Assembly (NCBI RefSeq): GCF_017815515.1
Contig: NZ_CP072611.1
Coordinates: 2,542,001-2,606,000, forward strand
Direction: 5' to 3'
Source of the DNA: Aureimonas populi
GTDB taxonomy: Bacteria > Pseudomonadota > Alphaproteobacteria > Rhizobiales > Rhizobiaceae
DNA length: 64,000 nucleotides
Below the pieces are notes generated by a model that was not told where the DNA came from, did not search any database, and was given only the letters and a program-made list of their open reading frames with translations. The stretch's first letter is position 1. The number at the start of each line of letters is the position of its first letter. Of this stretch, positions 8,686-18,709 are shown piece by piece. Both the position numbers and the translations under genes were made by a program.

Positions 8686-11466
8686 ATGATTGAGAAGACC
8701 TACGACGCCGCTGCGGTCGAAGCACGCATCGCCGAGCTTTGGGAGCGCGCCGATGCGTTCCGTGCCGGCGCCGGCGCCAGGGAGGGTGCCGATCCCTTCT
8801 CGATCGTGATTCCGCCGCCCAACGTTACCGGCTCCCTCCACATCGGCCATGCGCTGAACAACACGCTTCAGGACATCCTCGTGCGCCATCGGCGCATGCT
8901 GGGCCAGAACGTGCTCTGGCAGCCCGGGCTGGACCATGCCGGCATCGCCACCCAGATGGTCGTCGAGCGCCAGCTCATGGAGCGGCAGGAGCCCAACCGC
9001 CGCGCCATGGGGCGCGAGGCTTTCGTCGAGCGCGTGTGGCAGTGGAAGGACGAGTCGGGCGGCGCGATCCTGAAGCAGCTCCGCCGGCTGGGCGCCTCCT
9101 GCGACTGGTCGCGCGAGCGCTTCACCATGGACGAGGGCCTGTCGAAAGCCGTGCGCAAGGTCTTTGTCCAGCTCTACCGCGAGGGGCTGATCTACAAGGA
9201 CAAGCGCCTTGTCAACTGGGACCCGAAGCTGCGCACCGCGATTTCCGATCTCGAGGTCGAGCAGCGCGAGATCAAGGGCCATCTCTGGCACATCCGCTAT
9301 CCCGTGGAAGGCGAGAGCTACAACCCGGCGGACCCGGCGACCTTCATCACGGTGGCCACCACGCGTCCCGAAACGATGCTGGGCGATTCCGGCGTCGCAG
9401 TGAACCCGGAGGACGACCGCTATCGCGACCTCGTCGGCAAGATGGTGCGCTTGCCGCTGATCGGGCGGCTGATCCCCGTGGTGGCCGACGATTACGCGGA
9501 CCCGGAAGCGGGCTCCGGCGCGGTGAAGATCACCCCGGCGCATGATTTCAACGACTTCGAGGTGGGCCGGCGCAACGATCTGGCCTCCATCAGCGTGCTC
9601 GCGCCCGACGGCACGGTCGACCTGCGTGACAATGCCGAGTTCCTGGAGGGTCTGTACGAGGCCGACCGCGAACGCGCCATCGGCATGTTCCAGGGCCTGG
9701 ATCGCTTCGCCGCCTGCGCCCTTCTGGTCGACTGGCTGGATTCGGAGGGCTACCTGGCCAAGGTGGACGACCATGTCCACATGGTGCCCCATGGCGACCG
9801 GGGTGGAGTTCCGATCGAGCCTTACCTGACCGACCAGTGGTACGTGAACGCCGCCGAGCTCGCGCGGCCGGCGCTTGCCAGCGTGCGCGAGGGGCGCACC
9901 AGCTTCGTGCCGAAGAACTGGGAGAAGACCTATTACGACTGGATGGAGAACATCCAGCCCTGGTGCATTTCGCGCCAGCTCTGGTGGGGCCACCGGATCC
10001 CGGCCTGGTACGGGCCCGACGGCGAGATTTTCGTGGACGAGGAGGAGGATGCGGCCATCGCGGCGGCGCTGGCTCACTACGTCCTGAACGGCACCATCAC
10101 GCGCGAGACGGCCGAGACCATGGCCGAGGACCCCCTGGCCCGCGAAGGCTTCCTGACGCGCGACGAGGACGTGCTCGACACGTGGTTCTCCTCCGCGCTC
10201 TGGCCGTTCTCCACGCTCGGCTGGCCGGACGAGACGCCTGAGCTCGCGACCTATTATCCGACCGGCGTCCTCGTCACCGGCTTCGACATCATCTTTTTCT
10301 GGGTGGCCCGGATGATGATGATGGGCCTGCATTTCATGGAGGAAGAGCCCTTCTCCACCGTCTATGTGCACGCTCTGGTGCGCGACAAGACGGGCGCGAA
10401 GATGTCGAAGTCCAAGGGCAACGTCATCGATCCGCTCGACCTTATCGACGAATTCGGGGCCGACGCCTTGCGCTTCACCCTCGCCATCATGGCGGCGCAG
10501 GGCCGGGACGTGAAGCTCGACCCGCAGCGCATTGCGGGCTACCGGAACTTCGGCACCAAGCTTTGGAACGCCACGCGCTTTGCCGGGATGAACGGGGCGG
10601 TGCACGACGTGCATCTCAAGCCGGATGCGCTCTCGCTTCCGCTCAATCGCTGGATCGCCACGGAGTTGACGCGCACCGTCCGCGAGATGGACGGCGCGCT
10701 GGCAGCGTTCCGGTTCAACGACGCGGCCTCGGCCATCTACCGCTTCGTCTGGAATTCGTTCTGCGACTGGTATCTCGAGCTGGCGAAGCCCGTCTTCGCC
10801 GAGGGCGATGAGGCGGCGCAGGAAGAGACGCGGCGCGTGACCGGCTTCGTTCTCGACCGCATCTTCGCCCTTCTCCATCCCTTCATGCCCTTCATGACGG
10901 AGGAGCTTTGGGAGACGACGGCGCCGGCGAACGAGCGCCGTCCGTCCCTGCTCTGCCATGCGAACTGGCCAGCCGTTTCCTTCGAGGATGACGAGGCGGC
11001 GGCCGATATCAACTGGCTGATCGAGATTGTCGGCGCGATCCGCTCCGTGCGCGCGCAAATGAACGTGCCCGCCGGCGCGCAAGCCCCGCTGGTGGCGCTG
11101 GCGCCGGACGCCGAGGCTTGCGCGCGGCTGGAGCGACATGCACCCGCGCTGAAGCGCCTCGCGCGCCTCGATGCGATCTCGCAGGCCGATGTCGCGCCTG
11201 CCCAGTCGGCCCAGATCGTCGTGGCGGGCGGGCGCTACGCGATCCCGCTCGCCGGCATGATCGACGTGGACGCCGAGCGCGCCCGCCTTCGCAAGGCGGA
11301 AGCAAAGGCTCGGGACGAGATGGCGCGAATCGACAAGAAGCTCGCCAACGAACGCTTCGTCTCCAACGCACCGGAGGAAGTGGTGGAGCAGGAGCGGGAG
11401 AAGCGCGCCGGATACGAGGCGGAAGCAAAGGCGCTCGCCTCCGCCTTGGCTCATCTCGCAGGATAG
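8686..11466 (+). CDS. valS: valine--tRNA ligase
   Basis: 926 residues from ATG 8686. The open frame extends 28 codons upstream, but MIEKTYDAAAVEARI matches the normal alphaproteobacterial N-terminus. A class I synthetase that charges tRNA-Val and edits threonine. Signature HIGH is at residues 52-55 (PPNVTGSLHIGH) and the KMSKS loop at about 571 (KMSKSKGN). The CP1 editing domain lies between them, with the TTRPETMLGD motif. The anticodon-binding domain and a C-terminal coiled coil (AERARLRKAEAKARDEMARIDKK) complete the protein. Length is normal for the order. A 12-bp hairpin follows at 11513. Confidence 0.97.
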   Translation: MIEKTYDAAAVEARIAELWERADAFRAGAGAREGADPFSIVIPPPNVTGSLHIGHALNNTLQDILVRHRRMLGQNVLWQPGLDHAGIATQMVVERQLMERQEPNRRAMGREAFVERVWQWKDESGGAILKQLRRLGASCDWSRERFTMDEGLSKAVRKVFVQLYREGLIYKDKRLVNWDPKLRTAISDLEVEQREIKGHLWHIRYPVEGESYNPADPATFITVATTRPETMLGDSGVAVNPEDDRYRDLVGKMVRLPLIGRLIPVVADDYADPEAGSGAVKITPAHDFNDFEVGRRNDLASISVLAPDGTVDLRDNAEFLEGLYEADRERAIGMFQGLDRFAACALLVDWLDSEGYLAKVDDHVHMVPHGDRGGVPIEPYLTDQWYVNAAELARPALASVREGRTSFVPKNWEKTYYDWMENIQPWCISRQLWWGHRIPAWYGPDGEIFVDEEEDAAIAAALAHYVLNGTITRETAETMAEDPLAREGFLTRDEDVLDTWFSSALWPFSTLGWPDETPELATYYPTGVLVTGFDIIFFWVARMMMMGLHFMEEEPFSTVYVHALVRDKTGAKMSKSKGNVIDPLDLIDEFGADALRFTLAIMAAQGRDVKLDPQRIAGYRNFGTKLWNATRFAGMNGAVHDVHLKPDALSLPLNRWIATELTRTVREMDGALAAFRFNDAASAIYRFVWNSFCDWYLELAKPVFAEGDEAAQEETRRVTGFVLDRIFALLHPFMPFMTEELWETTAPANERRPSLLCHANWPAVSFEDDEAAADINWLIEIVGAIRSVRAQMNVPAGAQAPLVALAPDAEACARLERHAPALKRLARLDAISQADVAPAQSAQIVVAGGRYAIPLAGMIDVDAERARLRKAEAKARDEMARIDKKLANERFVSNAPEEVVEQEREKRAGYEAEAKALASALAHLAG

Positions 11467-11512
11467 AGCCGCTCCGGGCCAAGCGGTCGCTGTCACATTC
11501 CTGCCACGACCG

Positions 11513-11538
11513 GGCACCTTCCGTTTACGGAAGGTGCC
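11513..11538 (+). terminator. hairpin after valS, probable terminator
   Basis: A perfect 12-bp inverted repeat, GGCACCTTCCGT-TT-ACGGAAGGTGCC, begins 47 bases after the valS stop. The tail is pyrimidine-rich (TCCTTCG) rather than a run of T, so it may be a weak intrinsic terminator or a 3'-end-stabilising hairpin. The downstream stretch to 11762 (about 220 bases) has no gene and should hold the fadL promoter and leader. Confidence 0.55.
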
Positions 11539-11762
11539 TCCTTCGCGCGTCCTCATACGGCTTAATCAGCGAGAAACAGAATTACACAACAATAGGTTGG
11601 TGACACATCCGAACCATTTGCATGAGGATCGCACGCCTCTTGCCGGTTCCGGTGGAACGACTCCAGCCTATTTGCAAGCGCCGTTGCCCCGCATACCGTT
11701 GCTCCCGCGCCGGAGAAAAGAGGAAGTTCTCCCGCGCGACAATCTTGGGAGGATCGGGGATC

Positions 11763-13130
11763 ATGAAGATTATCGCGAAGTTGACGGCAGGGGCGGGCCT
11801 CGCCGCGCTGGCTTTGTCGGGAGCGGCCCATGCGGGCGGCTTCCAACGCGGAACGGCCGACACGGACATTCTTTTCGAGCCCGGTTCCTTCTCGACGCGC
11901 GCGACCATCTCCTATGTCGAGCCGCGGCGCGGCTTCACCTCGATCAATGGCGTTTCCGGTGATTTCGGAGACTATACGGGCAATTACACGATCCCGAGCT
12001 ACGCCGTGAAATTCGGCGGCGACCAGTTCGCGTGTTCCGGCGCCTTCGTGGAAACCTTCGCCGCTTCCGCCGATTACACCGGCTCGCCTGACGGAGCTCT
12101 TCCGCTCCAGCGCTCCAGCGCGTTGACCACGTCGCGCACGCGCTCCATCGATTTCGATTCCAACGAGGTGAGCGCCACCTGCCGGGTCAGCTACACCAGC
12201 GACATGGGCCGGTTCAGTCTGCTGGGCGGCATCCTGTTCGAGGACTTCAACTTCGACGGCTCCAGCTTCGGCTTCCGCAACCTCAACCCGCAGCTCGCCG
12301 CCACCAGCCCGCAGGGGGCGGCCCTCGTTTCCGCCGTCACCGGGCTGCTTCCGGGCGCGCAGATCACGCTGCCAACGCTCGTCGACGTGGAGAATCGCGG
12401 CGAGTACAAGGCAGGCTACCGGCTGGGCATCGCCTATGAGCGGCCGGAGATCGCGCTGCGCGTGCAGGCGATGTACCGCTCCGAGATCGAGCATGACGAC
12501 ATTGCCGGTTCGGGCACCGTGCAGGTGACGGGGCCGGCCTATGTGACTCTGAACGGAACGAATGTCCCGCTTCCGCCAGTGCTGGCGAACACTATCGCAA
12601 ACGCGGTGGCCGGCACGTTCCCGACCGGCACGGTCATCCCGGTCGCCTCGGAGCTGAACACGGCGACCAGCCCCCAGAGCTTCACGATCAACGCCCAGAC
12701 CGGCATCGCGGAGGGAACCCTCCTTGTCGGCTCGTTCCGCTGGACGGACTGGAGCACCAATCGCGTCGTGGTGAACACCATCGGCAACCCGCTCATCGGC
12801 AGCTCCGCGAGCGAGCAGCCCTATTACTGGCGCGATGGCTACACGGCGAGCCTGGGCATCGGGCGCGCGTTCAACGAGAATCTCTCCGGCCTGGTAGCGA
12901 TCGGTTACGATCGCGGCGTCTCGACCGGGGCGGACACCACCTATACTGACCTCTACACACTCTCCGGCGGCCTCGGCCTGCGGCACGGCTTCGCCGAAAT
13001 TCGTCTCGGCGGCCTGATCGGCTACTGGACGGACGGGGAGCAGTCGATCGATCGCGGGGCCTATTTCGACGCCGCCGTAGGGGACGATTGGGTCTACGGC
13101 GCCAACGCGTCGTTGAAGCTGACGTTCTGA
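11763..13130 (+). CDS. OmpP1/FadL-family outer-membrane transporter
   Basis: 455 residues from ATG 11763. The signal peptide MKIIAKLTAGAGLAALALSGAAHA ends at residue 24. The mature protein begins GGFQRGTADTDILFEPG, typical of the rhizobial OmpP1/FadL branch, and continues as amphipathic strands, ending in LKLTF with a terminal Phe as expected for a beta-barrel recognised by BamA. FadL-type barrels pass long-chain fatty acids or other hydrophobic molecules across the outer membrane. The long gene-free leader and the terminator on its 3' side mark it as a single-gene transcript. The substrate is not shown by sequence. Confidence 0.88.
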   Translation: MKIIAKLTAGAGLAALALSGAAHAGGFQRGTADTDILFEPGSFSTRATISYVEPRRGFTSINGVSGDFGDYTGNYTIPSYAVKFGGDQFACSGAFVETFAASADYTGSPDGALPLQRSSALTTSRTRSIDFDSNEVSATCRVSYTSDMGRFSLLGGILFEDFNFDGSSFGFRNLNPQLAATSPQGAALVSAVTGLLPGAQITLPTLVDVENRGEYKAGYRLGIAYERPEIALRVQAMYRSEIEHDDIAGSGTVQVTGPAYVTLNGTNVPLPPVLANTIANAVAGTFPTGTVIPVASELNTATSPQSFTINAQTGIAEGTLLVGSFRWTDWSTNRVVVNTIGNPLIGSSASEQPYYWRDGYTASLGIGRAFNENLSGLVAIGYDRGVSTGADTTYTDLYTLSGGLGLRHGFAEIRLGGLIGYWTDGEQSIDRGAYFDAAVGDDWVYGANASLKLTF

Positions 13131-13161
13131 AAGCCCGCCGGCGGCGGACCTTGCGAACTGG

Positions 13162-13193
13162 AAAGGCGCGCTCTGGTCGGCGCGCTTTTTTTT
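13162..13193 (+). terminator. intrinsic terminator of the fadL-type gene
   Basis: AAAGGCGCGC pairs with GCGCGCTTTT (one G-U pair) around an 8-base loop and is followed by a run of eight T. It starts 31 bases after the stop codon. Confidence 0.85.
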
Positions 13194-13342
13194 GACTGCC
13201 GCAGGCATTCGCTAAGCACGTCGGCGGTATTGTGGAGACGAGGCAACACTCGCGCGGTCGCTTGCAGCAACCGTCGCGCGACTGCTGGACACGCCGTGCT
13301 GCCGCCATAAACGGAGCCCAGCAAAGCCGAAGCTGAAGCAAT

Positions 13343-13376
13343 GCTGAACGGCGCGTCGGGGGATTTGCCGTTCAGC
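13343..13376. repeat. 10-bp inverted repeat upstream of exoR
   Basis: GCTGAACGGC at 13343-13352 is exactly complementary to GCCGTTCAGC at 13367-13376, with a 14-base loop. There is no T-run after it. It could be an operator, an RNA stem or a fortuitous repeat; its position about 175 bases before the exoR start makes a regulatory role possible. Confidence 0.4.
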
Positions 13377-13550
13377 GGCTCGATGGACATGGAGGCGAGG
13401 GGACGATGGACGCACGTTGGATCAAGCCGGGCCGGCCGTCCCGCCGGAGCGCAACCGTTGCGCCCTTGCCGTCCCGTCGCTTTCCTTCTGCCGCCTCGCC
13501 GGCCTTTATGACCGGGAGCATCCTCTCGCACCTCATGGGAAGGTTTCGTC

Positions 13551-14354
13551 ATGCGCGGGTGTGAGCGGCTGGCCGCGGCCGGGCTCGTGATCGGCCTGTG
13601 GCTCGGCGCGCCGGCGCCTGCGGCGGCGCTCGATATCGTTCCGGCGGGCGAGGCCTCGACGGGCGAGATCTTCAGCCTCGGCTTCAGCGCCTATAAGCGT
13701 GGCGCCAAGGTGGAGGCCTTCAAGGCATTGAGCCTGGCCGCGGAGAAGGGCCATGCCGGTGCGCGCTGGAAGCTGGGCCAGATGTTCGCACAGGGCGACG
13801 GGGTCGACGAGGACGACTATCAGGCCTTCAAGATGTTCGAGCGGATCGTCCGCGATCAGGATGACGACCCGTCCTTCACGCCCAACGCGGCCTATGTGGC
13901 AAGCGCGGTCGTGGCCCTGGCCGGCTACCTGCGCGACGGCATACCGAACTCGCCCGTGATCCCCGACCTCGTTCAGGCGCGCCAGCTCTACAGCCATGCC
14001 GCCTCCTATTTCGGCGATCCCGAAGCGCAGTTCGAGCTGGGGCGGATGCTGCTGGCGGGCGAGGGCGGCAAGTCCAACCCGCGCCAGGCGGCGCGCTGGC
14101 TCCAGCTTTCCGCCCGCAAGGGATATGCCAAGGCCGAGGCGCTTCTCGGCTACCTCCTCTTCGAAGGCAAGCCGATCGCCCACCGGGCCGAGCCTGCGCG
14201 CGGTCTTGCCATGCTGACGCGTGCGATGCAGGCGGCCTCGCCGGCCGAGCGCGAATGGATCAGGCCGTTGCAGGAAGAGGCGTTCTCGCTCTCCACCGAA
14301 ACGCAGCGGCGAACCGCACTGGTCCATCTGGAGCCGCTGGGGCAGGGCCAGTAA
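13551..14354 (+). CDS. exoR: ExoR homologue, periplasmic Sel1-repeat regulator
   Basis: 267 residues, the same length as rhizobial ExoR (about 268). A signal peptide (to PAAA, ~residue 24) is followed by Sel1-type TPR repeats: AFKALSLAAEKGHAGARWKLGQMFAQGDG, then ARQLYSHAASYFGDPEAQFELGRMLLAGEG and AARWLQLSARKGYAKAEALLGYLLFEG. In Sinorhizobium and Agrobacterium, ExoR binds the sensor ChvG(ExoS) in the periplasm and holds ChvG-ChvI off until it is proteolysed, for example at acid pH, controlling exopolysaccharide, motility and host entry. Its convergent partner xth lies 3 bases away. The assignment is from overall repeat order and length; chvG/chvI are not in the window. Confidence 0.85.
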   Translation: MRGCERLAAAGLVIGLWLGAPAPAAALDIVPAGEASTGEIFSLGFSAYKRGAKVEAFKALSLAAEKGHAGARWKLGQMFAQGDGVDEDDYQAFKMFERIVRDQDDDPSFTPNAAYVASAVVALAGYLRDGIPNSPVIPDLVQARQLYSHAASYFGDPEAQFELGRMLLAGEGGKSNPRQAARWLQLSARKGYAKAEALLGYLLFEGKPIAHRAEPARGLAMLTRAMQAASPAEREWIRPLQEEAFSLSTETQRRTALVHLEPLGQGQ

Positions 14355-14357
14355 GCG

Positions 14358-15146
14358 TCAGGCCGCCAGGTCCACTACCACCGGCACGTGATCGGAGGGC
14401 TTTTCCCAGCCCCGGACATGCGAATCGATGCCGACCGAGCGCAGGCGGCAGGCTGCTTCCGGCGAAAGCAGCAGATGGTCGATGCGGATGCCGTTGTTCT
14501 TCTGCCAGGCGCCGGCTTGGTAATCCCAGAAGCTGTAGAGCCCGCCGCGCTCGTCGGCCGCCCGCAAGGCATCGATCAGCCCGAGATTGACCAGCCGCCG
14601 AAATGCGCCCCGGCTTTCGGGCTGGAAGAGGGCATCCTGCGTCCACGCCGCCGGGTTCCGGGCGTCCTTCGGATCGGGAATGACGTTGTAGTCGCCCGCC
14701 AGCACCAGAGCCTCCTCGGCCGCCAGCCGGTCCCTCGCATGCCGCTCCAGACGCTCCATCCAGCGCAGCTTGTAGGCGAATTTCTCCGTGCCGAGCGGAT
14801 TACCGTTCGGCAGATAGAGAGAGGCGATGCGCGCCGTTCGGGTGCCGAACGGGTAGACAGCCTCGATGAAGCGGGCGTGATCGTCGGTCTCGTCGCCGGG
14901 CAGCCCGCGCTCCACGCTTCCGGGCAGGGGCGGCGCGCGGGAGATAAGGGCGACGCCGTTGAACCCCTTCTGGCCATGCGTCTCCACATGCCAGCCGCGC
15001 GCCTCGATCTCCTGGCGGGGGAAGGTCTCGTCGACGCTCTTGATCTCCTGAAGGCAGGCAACGTCCGGCGAGCGCTCGTCCAGCCACGAGAGAAGGGCGT
15101 CGAGGCGAGCCTTGACGCCGTTGATGTTCCAGGTGGCGATGAGCAC
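14358..15146 (-). CDS. xth: exodeoxyribonuclease III
   Basis: 262 residues, with a GTG start at 15146 (no in-frame ATG nearby; the protein then begins LIATWNINGVKARL as in the family). An AP endonuclease and 3'-5' exonuclease of base-excision repair. Catalytic motifs are complete: ACLQEIK (metal Glu), LAGDYNVIPDPKD (Asp and Asn), GIRIDHLL and the final SDHVPVVVD with the catalytic His. It is convergent with exoR and lies 14 bases after erpA on the same strand, probably co-transcribed with it. Confidence 0.93.
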   Translation of the reverse strand: MLIATWNINGVKARLDALLSWLDERSPDVACLQEIKSVDETFPRQEIEARGWHVETHGQKGFNGVALISRAPPLPGSVERGLPGDETDDHARFIEAVYPFGTRTARIASLYLPNGNPLGTEKFAYKLRWMERLERHARDRLAAEEALVLAGDYNVIPDPKDARNPAAWTQDALFQPESRGAFRRLVNLGLIDALRAADERGGLYSFWDYQAGAWQKNNGIRIDHLLLSPEAACRLRSVGIDSHVRGWEKPSDHVPVVVDLAA

Positions 15147-15160
15147 GTGCGGGAAATGCC

Positions 15161-15505
15161 TTAAATGGAGAAGCTGGTGCCGCAGCCGCAGGACGCGACG
15201 GCATTCGGGTTCCTGATCTGGAACGAGCGCCCCATCAGATCGTCCACGAAGTCGACGACCGAGCCTTCCAGATAGGCAAGCGAAACGGGGTCGATGAACA
15301 CGCGCGCCCCGTCCCGCTCCAGAACGAGGTCGTCGCCCTCGGCTTCCTCCGCCAGGTCGTATTTGTAGGAGAAGCCCGAGCATCCGCCGCCTTCGACGGA
15401 GATGCGCAGCGCGCTCTTCTCGTTCTCCTTGGCGAGGATCGCGGCGATCCGCCGGAAGGCGGCGTCCGACACCACCACGGCTCCGGTCTCGATGGTCTGG
15501 CTCAT
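15161..15505 (-). CDS. erpA: iron-sulfur cluster insertion protein ErpA (A-type carrier)
   Basis: 114 residues from ATG 15505; a longer open frame reaches 15598 but MSQTIETGAVVVSDAAFRRI is the usual N-terminus. A-type carriers hand 2Fe-2S or 4Fe-4S clusters to apoproteins. The three conserved cysteines are present: EGGGCSGFSY and the C-terminal SCGCGTSF. It is divergent from dgt with 118 bases between them, an arrangement common in Rhizobiales. Many subunits of the complex I encoded at 46650-62095 need such clusters. Confidence 0.93.
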   Translation of the reverse strand: MSQTIETGAVVVSDAAFRRIAAILAKENEKSALRISVEGGGCSGFSYKYDLAEEAEGDDLVLERDGARVFIDPVSLAYLEGSVVDFVDDLMGRSFQIRNPNAVASCGCGTSFSI

Positions 15506-15623
15506 GGTAAGGCTCCGGCCCGCCCGGAGGCAGCCGGCCTCTTGTTGTTGCAGGGCTTGCCTTAAAGTATGGACGGCAGCTCTGCCGGTCAATCGCAACC
15601 GGTGACGGAAAGGGCATGGGAAA

Positions 15624-16838
15624 TTGGCAGGCGACGTCAGTGGGCAGATCGGTCTGGGACGCGAGCCGCTGGCGCGCTTCGCCTGCGATCACAGGCTTTC
15701 GCGGGGGCGGCTGTGCCCGGAGCCCGAAAGCAGAACCCGGACCGCCTTCCAGCGCGACCGCGACCGCATTGTGCATTCCACCGCGTTCCGCCGCCTGAAG
15801 CACAAGACGCAGGTCTTCGTCGCCTATGAGGGCGACCATTATCGCACGCGCCTGACACACACGATCGAGGTCTCGCAGATCGCCCGTGCCTTCGCCCGGG
15901 CGCTGCGCCTCGACGAGGACCTGACCGAGGCCATCGCGCTCGTGCACGATTTCGGGCACACGCCCTTCGGCCATGCCGGCGAGCGGGCTCTTCATGCCCG
16001 GATGGCGCCGTTCGGCGGTTTCGACCACAACGCCCAGGCCTTGCGGATCGTGACCGCGCTGGAACGGCGCTATGCCCAGTTCGACGGGCTGAACCTCGCC
16101 TATGAGACGCTCGAAGGGCTGGTCAAGCACAACGGCCCGCTGACGGGCGTCCATGCGACGCAGGGCGAACCCGTGCCGCGCCCGATCGTCGACTTCGACG
16201 CGGCCTGTCCGCTCGATCTTGATCGCTTCGCCAGCCTGGAGGCGCAGGCGGCCGCCATCTCCGACGATATCGCCTACAACACCCACGATCTGGACGACGG
16301 GCTGCGCGCGGGGCTGATCGGGATCGAAGACCTGAACGAGCTCGACCTCGCCGGGTCCATCGTGCGCGAGGTGAGGGCGGCCTATCCGGGCCTCGATGAG
16401 GTGCGCACCGCGCACGAGATCATGCGCCGGCACATCACGCGGATGGTGGAGGACGTCATCTCCTCGTCCCTCGCCCGGATCGAGGAGGATGGCATCGACA
16501 GCCTGGAGGACGTTCGGCGCGCATCGCGAACGCTGATCGACTTCTCGCCGGAGATGCGGGAGGCCGTTTCCCGGACGAGACGCTTCCTTTTCGACAGGGT
16601 CTATCGGGCGCCCGGCGTGATGCATGTCATGGGGCGTGCGCAGGCCATCGTCGGTGATCTGTTCGACCTGTACTGCGCCAGCCCTTCGGAGATGGCGGCG
16701 GGCTGGCGTGAGGGGGCCGAGGGGCTCGACGATGAAAAGCGCGCCCGCCGCGTGGCCGACTATCTGGCCGGCATGACGGACAGCTACGCCCTGGCCGAGC
16801 ACCGCCGCTTGTTTGACGCAACACCCGATTTGCGTTAG
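15624..16838 (+). CDS. dgt: deoxyguanosinetriphosphate triphosphohydrolase-like protein
   Basis: 404 residues with a TTG start at 15624, preceded by GGAAAGGG at 9 bases. An HD-domain dNTPase: [14 protein letters not shown], then the metal-binding motifs [14 protein letters not shown] and [14 protein letters not shown], and [15 protein letters not shown]. Family members release triphosphate from dNTPs and help balance nucleotide pools; many bacterial homologues act on several dNTPs, so dGTP specificity is not implied. It heads the dgt-argS-SPOR-nagZ-tat run on the plus strand. Confidence 0.9.
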   Translation: MAGDVSGQIGLGREPLARFACDHRLSRGRLCPEPESRTRTAFQRDRDRIVHSTAFRRLKHKTQVFVAYEGDHYRTRLTHTIEVSQIARAFARALRLDEDLTEAIALVHDFGHTPFGHAGERALHARMAPFGGFDHNAQALRIVTALERRYAQFDGLNLAYETLEGLVKHNGPLTGVHATQGEPVPRPIVDFDAACPLDLDRFASLEAQAAAISDDIAYNTHDLDDGLRAGLIGIEDLNELDLAGSIVREVRAAYPGLDEVRTAHEIMRRHITRMVEDVISSSLARIEEDGIDSLEDVRRASRTLIDFSPEMREAVSRTRRFLFDRVYRAPGVMHVMGRAQAIVGDLFDLYCASPSEMAAGWREGAEGLDDEKRARRVADYLAGMTDSYALAEHRRLFDATPDLR

Positions 16839-16921
16839 GCGCGCCCGTTGCCCCGGTGGCTGCCCCGCGCCCTGCGGGACGCTCGACGCCGCCTTGGAGC
16901 CTCTCAGTTTCAGGAATCGCG

Positions 16922-18667
16922 ATGAACATCTTCGCCGACTTCGAGCAGCGCATCCGCGAAAGCGTCGAAGCGACTCTCGCTGCTTTGGAAAAGCCCTCCG
17001 CCGATCTCGCCAGGCTCACGGTCGAGCCGCCGCGCGATCCGAGCCACGGCGATCTGGCCACCAATGCTGCCATGGTGCTGGCCAAGCCGCTCGGCCTCAA
17101 GCCGCGCGACCTGGCGCAGGCTCTGGCCGAGCGGCTGCGCGATGACCCCGACGTGGAAACGGTGGATGTGGCCGGTCCCGGCTTCGTCAACCTGCGCCTC
17201 AAGAATGCCTACTGGACGAACCATCTGGCCGCGCTTCTCGAGGCGGGGGGTGATTACGGCAAGGGCGCGCCCACCGGCCGCAAGGTCAATGTCGAGTATG
17301 TCTCGGCCAACCCCACCGGGCCGCTGCATGTCGGCCACTGCCGCGGCGCGGTGGTGGGAGACGCCATCGCCAACCTTCTGGCCTATTCGGGCCACGAGGT
17401 GGTGAAGGAGTATTACATCAACGATGCCGGCGCGCAGGTGGAGGTTCTGGCGCGCTCTGCCTATCTGCGCTACCGCGAGGCGCTGGGCGAGGAGATCGGC
17501 GAGATTCCCGCCGGCCTCTATCCGGGCGACTACCTGAAGGCCGTGGGCGTCGCCCTCGTCATCCGCTACCAGAAGACGCTGCTCGACATGGAGGAGGGCG
17601 AGTGGCTGCCGCTCGTCAGCGCCTACGCCATCGACGCGATGATGATGTCGATCCGCGACGATTTGAAGGCCCTCGCCATCAAGCAGGACGTCTATTTCTC
17701 GGAAAAGACGCTTCACGCGGGCAATGGCGGCAAGATCGCCGACGCCATCGCAGACCTTCGCGAGCGCGGCTTCGTCTATCAAGGCACGCTGCCCCCGCCC
17801 AAGGGGCAGCCGCCGGAGGATTGGGAAGACCGCGAGCAGACGCTGCTGCGCTCCACCGAGGTGGGGGACGACATGGACCGGCCGCTGATGAAGTCCGACG
17901 GCAGCTATACCTATTTCGCCGCGGACGTGGCCTATTTTGCCGACAAGTTCGCCCGCGATTTCGACGAGATGGTCTATGTGCTGGGCGCGGACCACGGCGG
18001 CTACGTCAAGCGGCTGGAGGCGGTGGCCAAGGCCGTTTCGGGCGGCAAGGCGCATCTCGACGTGGTGCTGTGCCAGTTGGTCAAGCTTTTCCGCAACGGC
18101 GAGCCCGTGCGCATGTCGAAGCGGGCCGGCGAGTTCGTGACGTTGAAGGACGTGGTGGACGAAGTCGGCCGCGACGCCGTGCGCTTCATGATGCTGTTCC
18201 GCAAGAGCGACGCCCCGCTCGACTTCGACTTCGCCAAGGTCACGGAGCAGTCGAAGGACAATCCGGTCTTCTACGTGCAGTATGCCCATGCCCGCGCCTG
18301 TTCGATCCGCCGGCAGGCGCTGGCCGAGGGGATCGATGCCGAGGCGCCGCTGGATGCCGGGGCGCTCGCGCTTTTGACCGACGAGGGCGAACTCGCGCTC
18401 ATCCGCAAGCTGGCCGAATATCCGCGCCTGGTGCAGGGCGCGGCGGCGGCCAAGGAGCCGCACAGGCTCGCCTTCTACCTCTATGACGTCGCCTCCGCGT
18501 TCCACTCCCAGTACAACCGGGGGAAGGACGAGCCCTCTTTACGTTTCGTTAAGGTTGACGAGCCGATAATGACCTCGGCGCGCCTCGCGCTTGTCAGGGC
18601 AGTGGCCCTTGTCGTGGCCTCGGGCCTCGAACTTGTGGGCGTCGAGGCACCCGACGAGATGCGGTGA
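16922..18667 (+). CDS. argS: arginine--tRNA ligase
   Basis: 581 residues from ATG 16922 ([15 protein letters not shown]). A class I synthetase with the N-terminal Add-1 tRNA-binding domain (about 1-110), the HIGH-type motif [13 protein letters not shown], the KMSKS-type [10 protein letters not shown], and the DALR anticodon domain with the final [21 protein letters not shown]. Length is normal. It follows dgt by 83 bases and leads into the SPOR gene. Confidence 0.96.
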   Translation: MNIFADFEQRIRESVEATLAALEKPSADLARLTVEPPRDPSHGDLATNAAMVLAKPLGLKPRDLAQALAERLRDDPDVETVDVAGPGFVNLRLKNAYWTNHLAALLEAGGDYGKGAPTGRKVNVEYVSANPTGPLHVGHCRGAVVGDAIANLLAYSGHEVVKEYYINDAGAQVEVLARSAYLRYREALGEEIGEIPAGLYPGDYLKAVGVALVIRYQKTLLDMEEGEWLPLVSAYAIDAMMMSIRDDLKALAIKQDVYFSEKTLHAGNGGKIADAIADLRERGFVYQGTLPPPKGQPPEDWEDREQTLLRSTEVGDDMDRPLMKSDGSYTYFAADVAYFADKFARDFDEMVYVLGADHGGYVKRLEAVAKAVSGGKAHLDVVLCQLVKLFRNGEPVRMSKRAGEFVTLKDVVDEVGRDAVRFMMLFRKSDAPLDFDFAKVTEQSKDNPVFYVQYAHARACSIRRQALAEGIDAEAPLDAGALALLTDEGELALIRKLAEYPRLVQGAAAAKEPHRLAFYLYDVASAFHSQYNRGKDEPSLRFVKVDEPIMTSARLALVRAVALVVASGLELVGVEAPDEMR

Positions 18668-18709
18668 CGGATCACGCTTTGACCACGATCCTCGCCTAGC
18701 GCTCGAACG

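Larger units (their letters stand above)
13131..13550. other. 420-base gene-free interval upstream of exoR
   Basis: Apart from the terminator at 13162-13193, I see no convincing gene. Short open frames here are Arg/Pro-rich on both strands and have no ribosome binding site. It contains a 10-bp inverted repeat at 13343-13376. The interval must carry the exoR promoter; the Shine-Dalgarno GGGAAGG sits just before ATG 13551. Confidence 0.5.

Noticed and set aside
7747..11556. Very long minus-strand open frame opposite popZ and valS
   Set aside because: High-GC shadow of the coding strand: composition is Arg/His/Gly-rich, no domain is recognisable and no start signal fits, while valS is complete and canonical.
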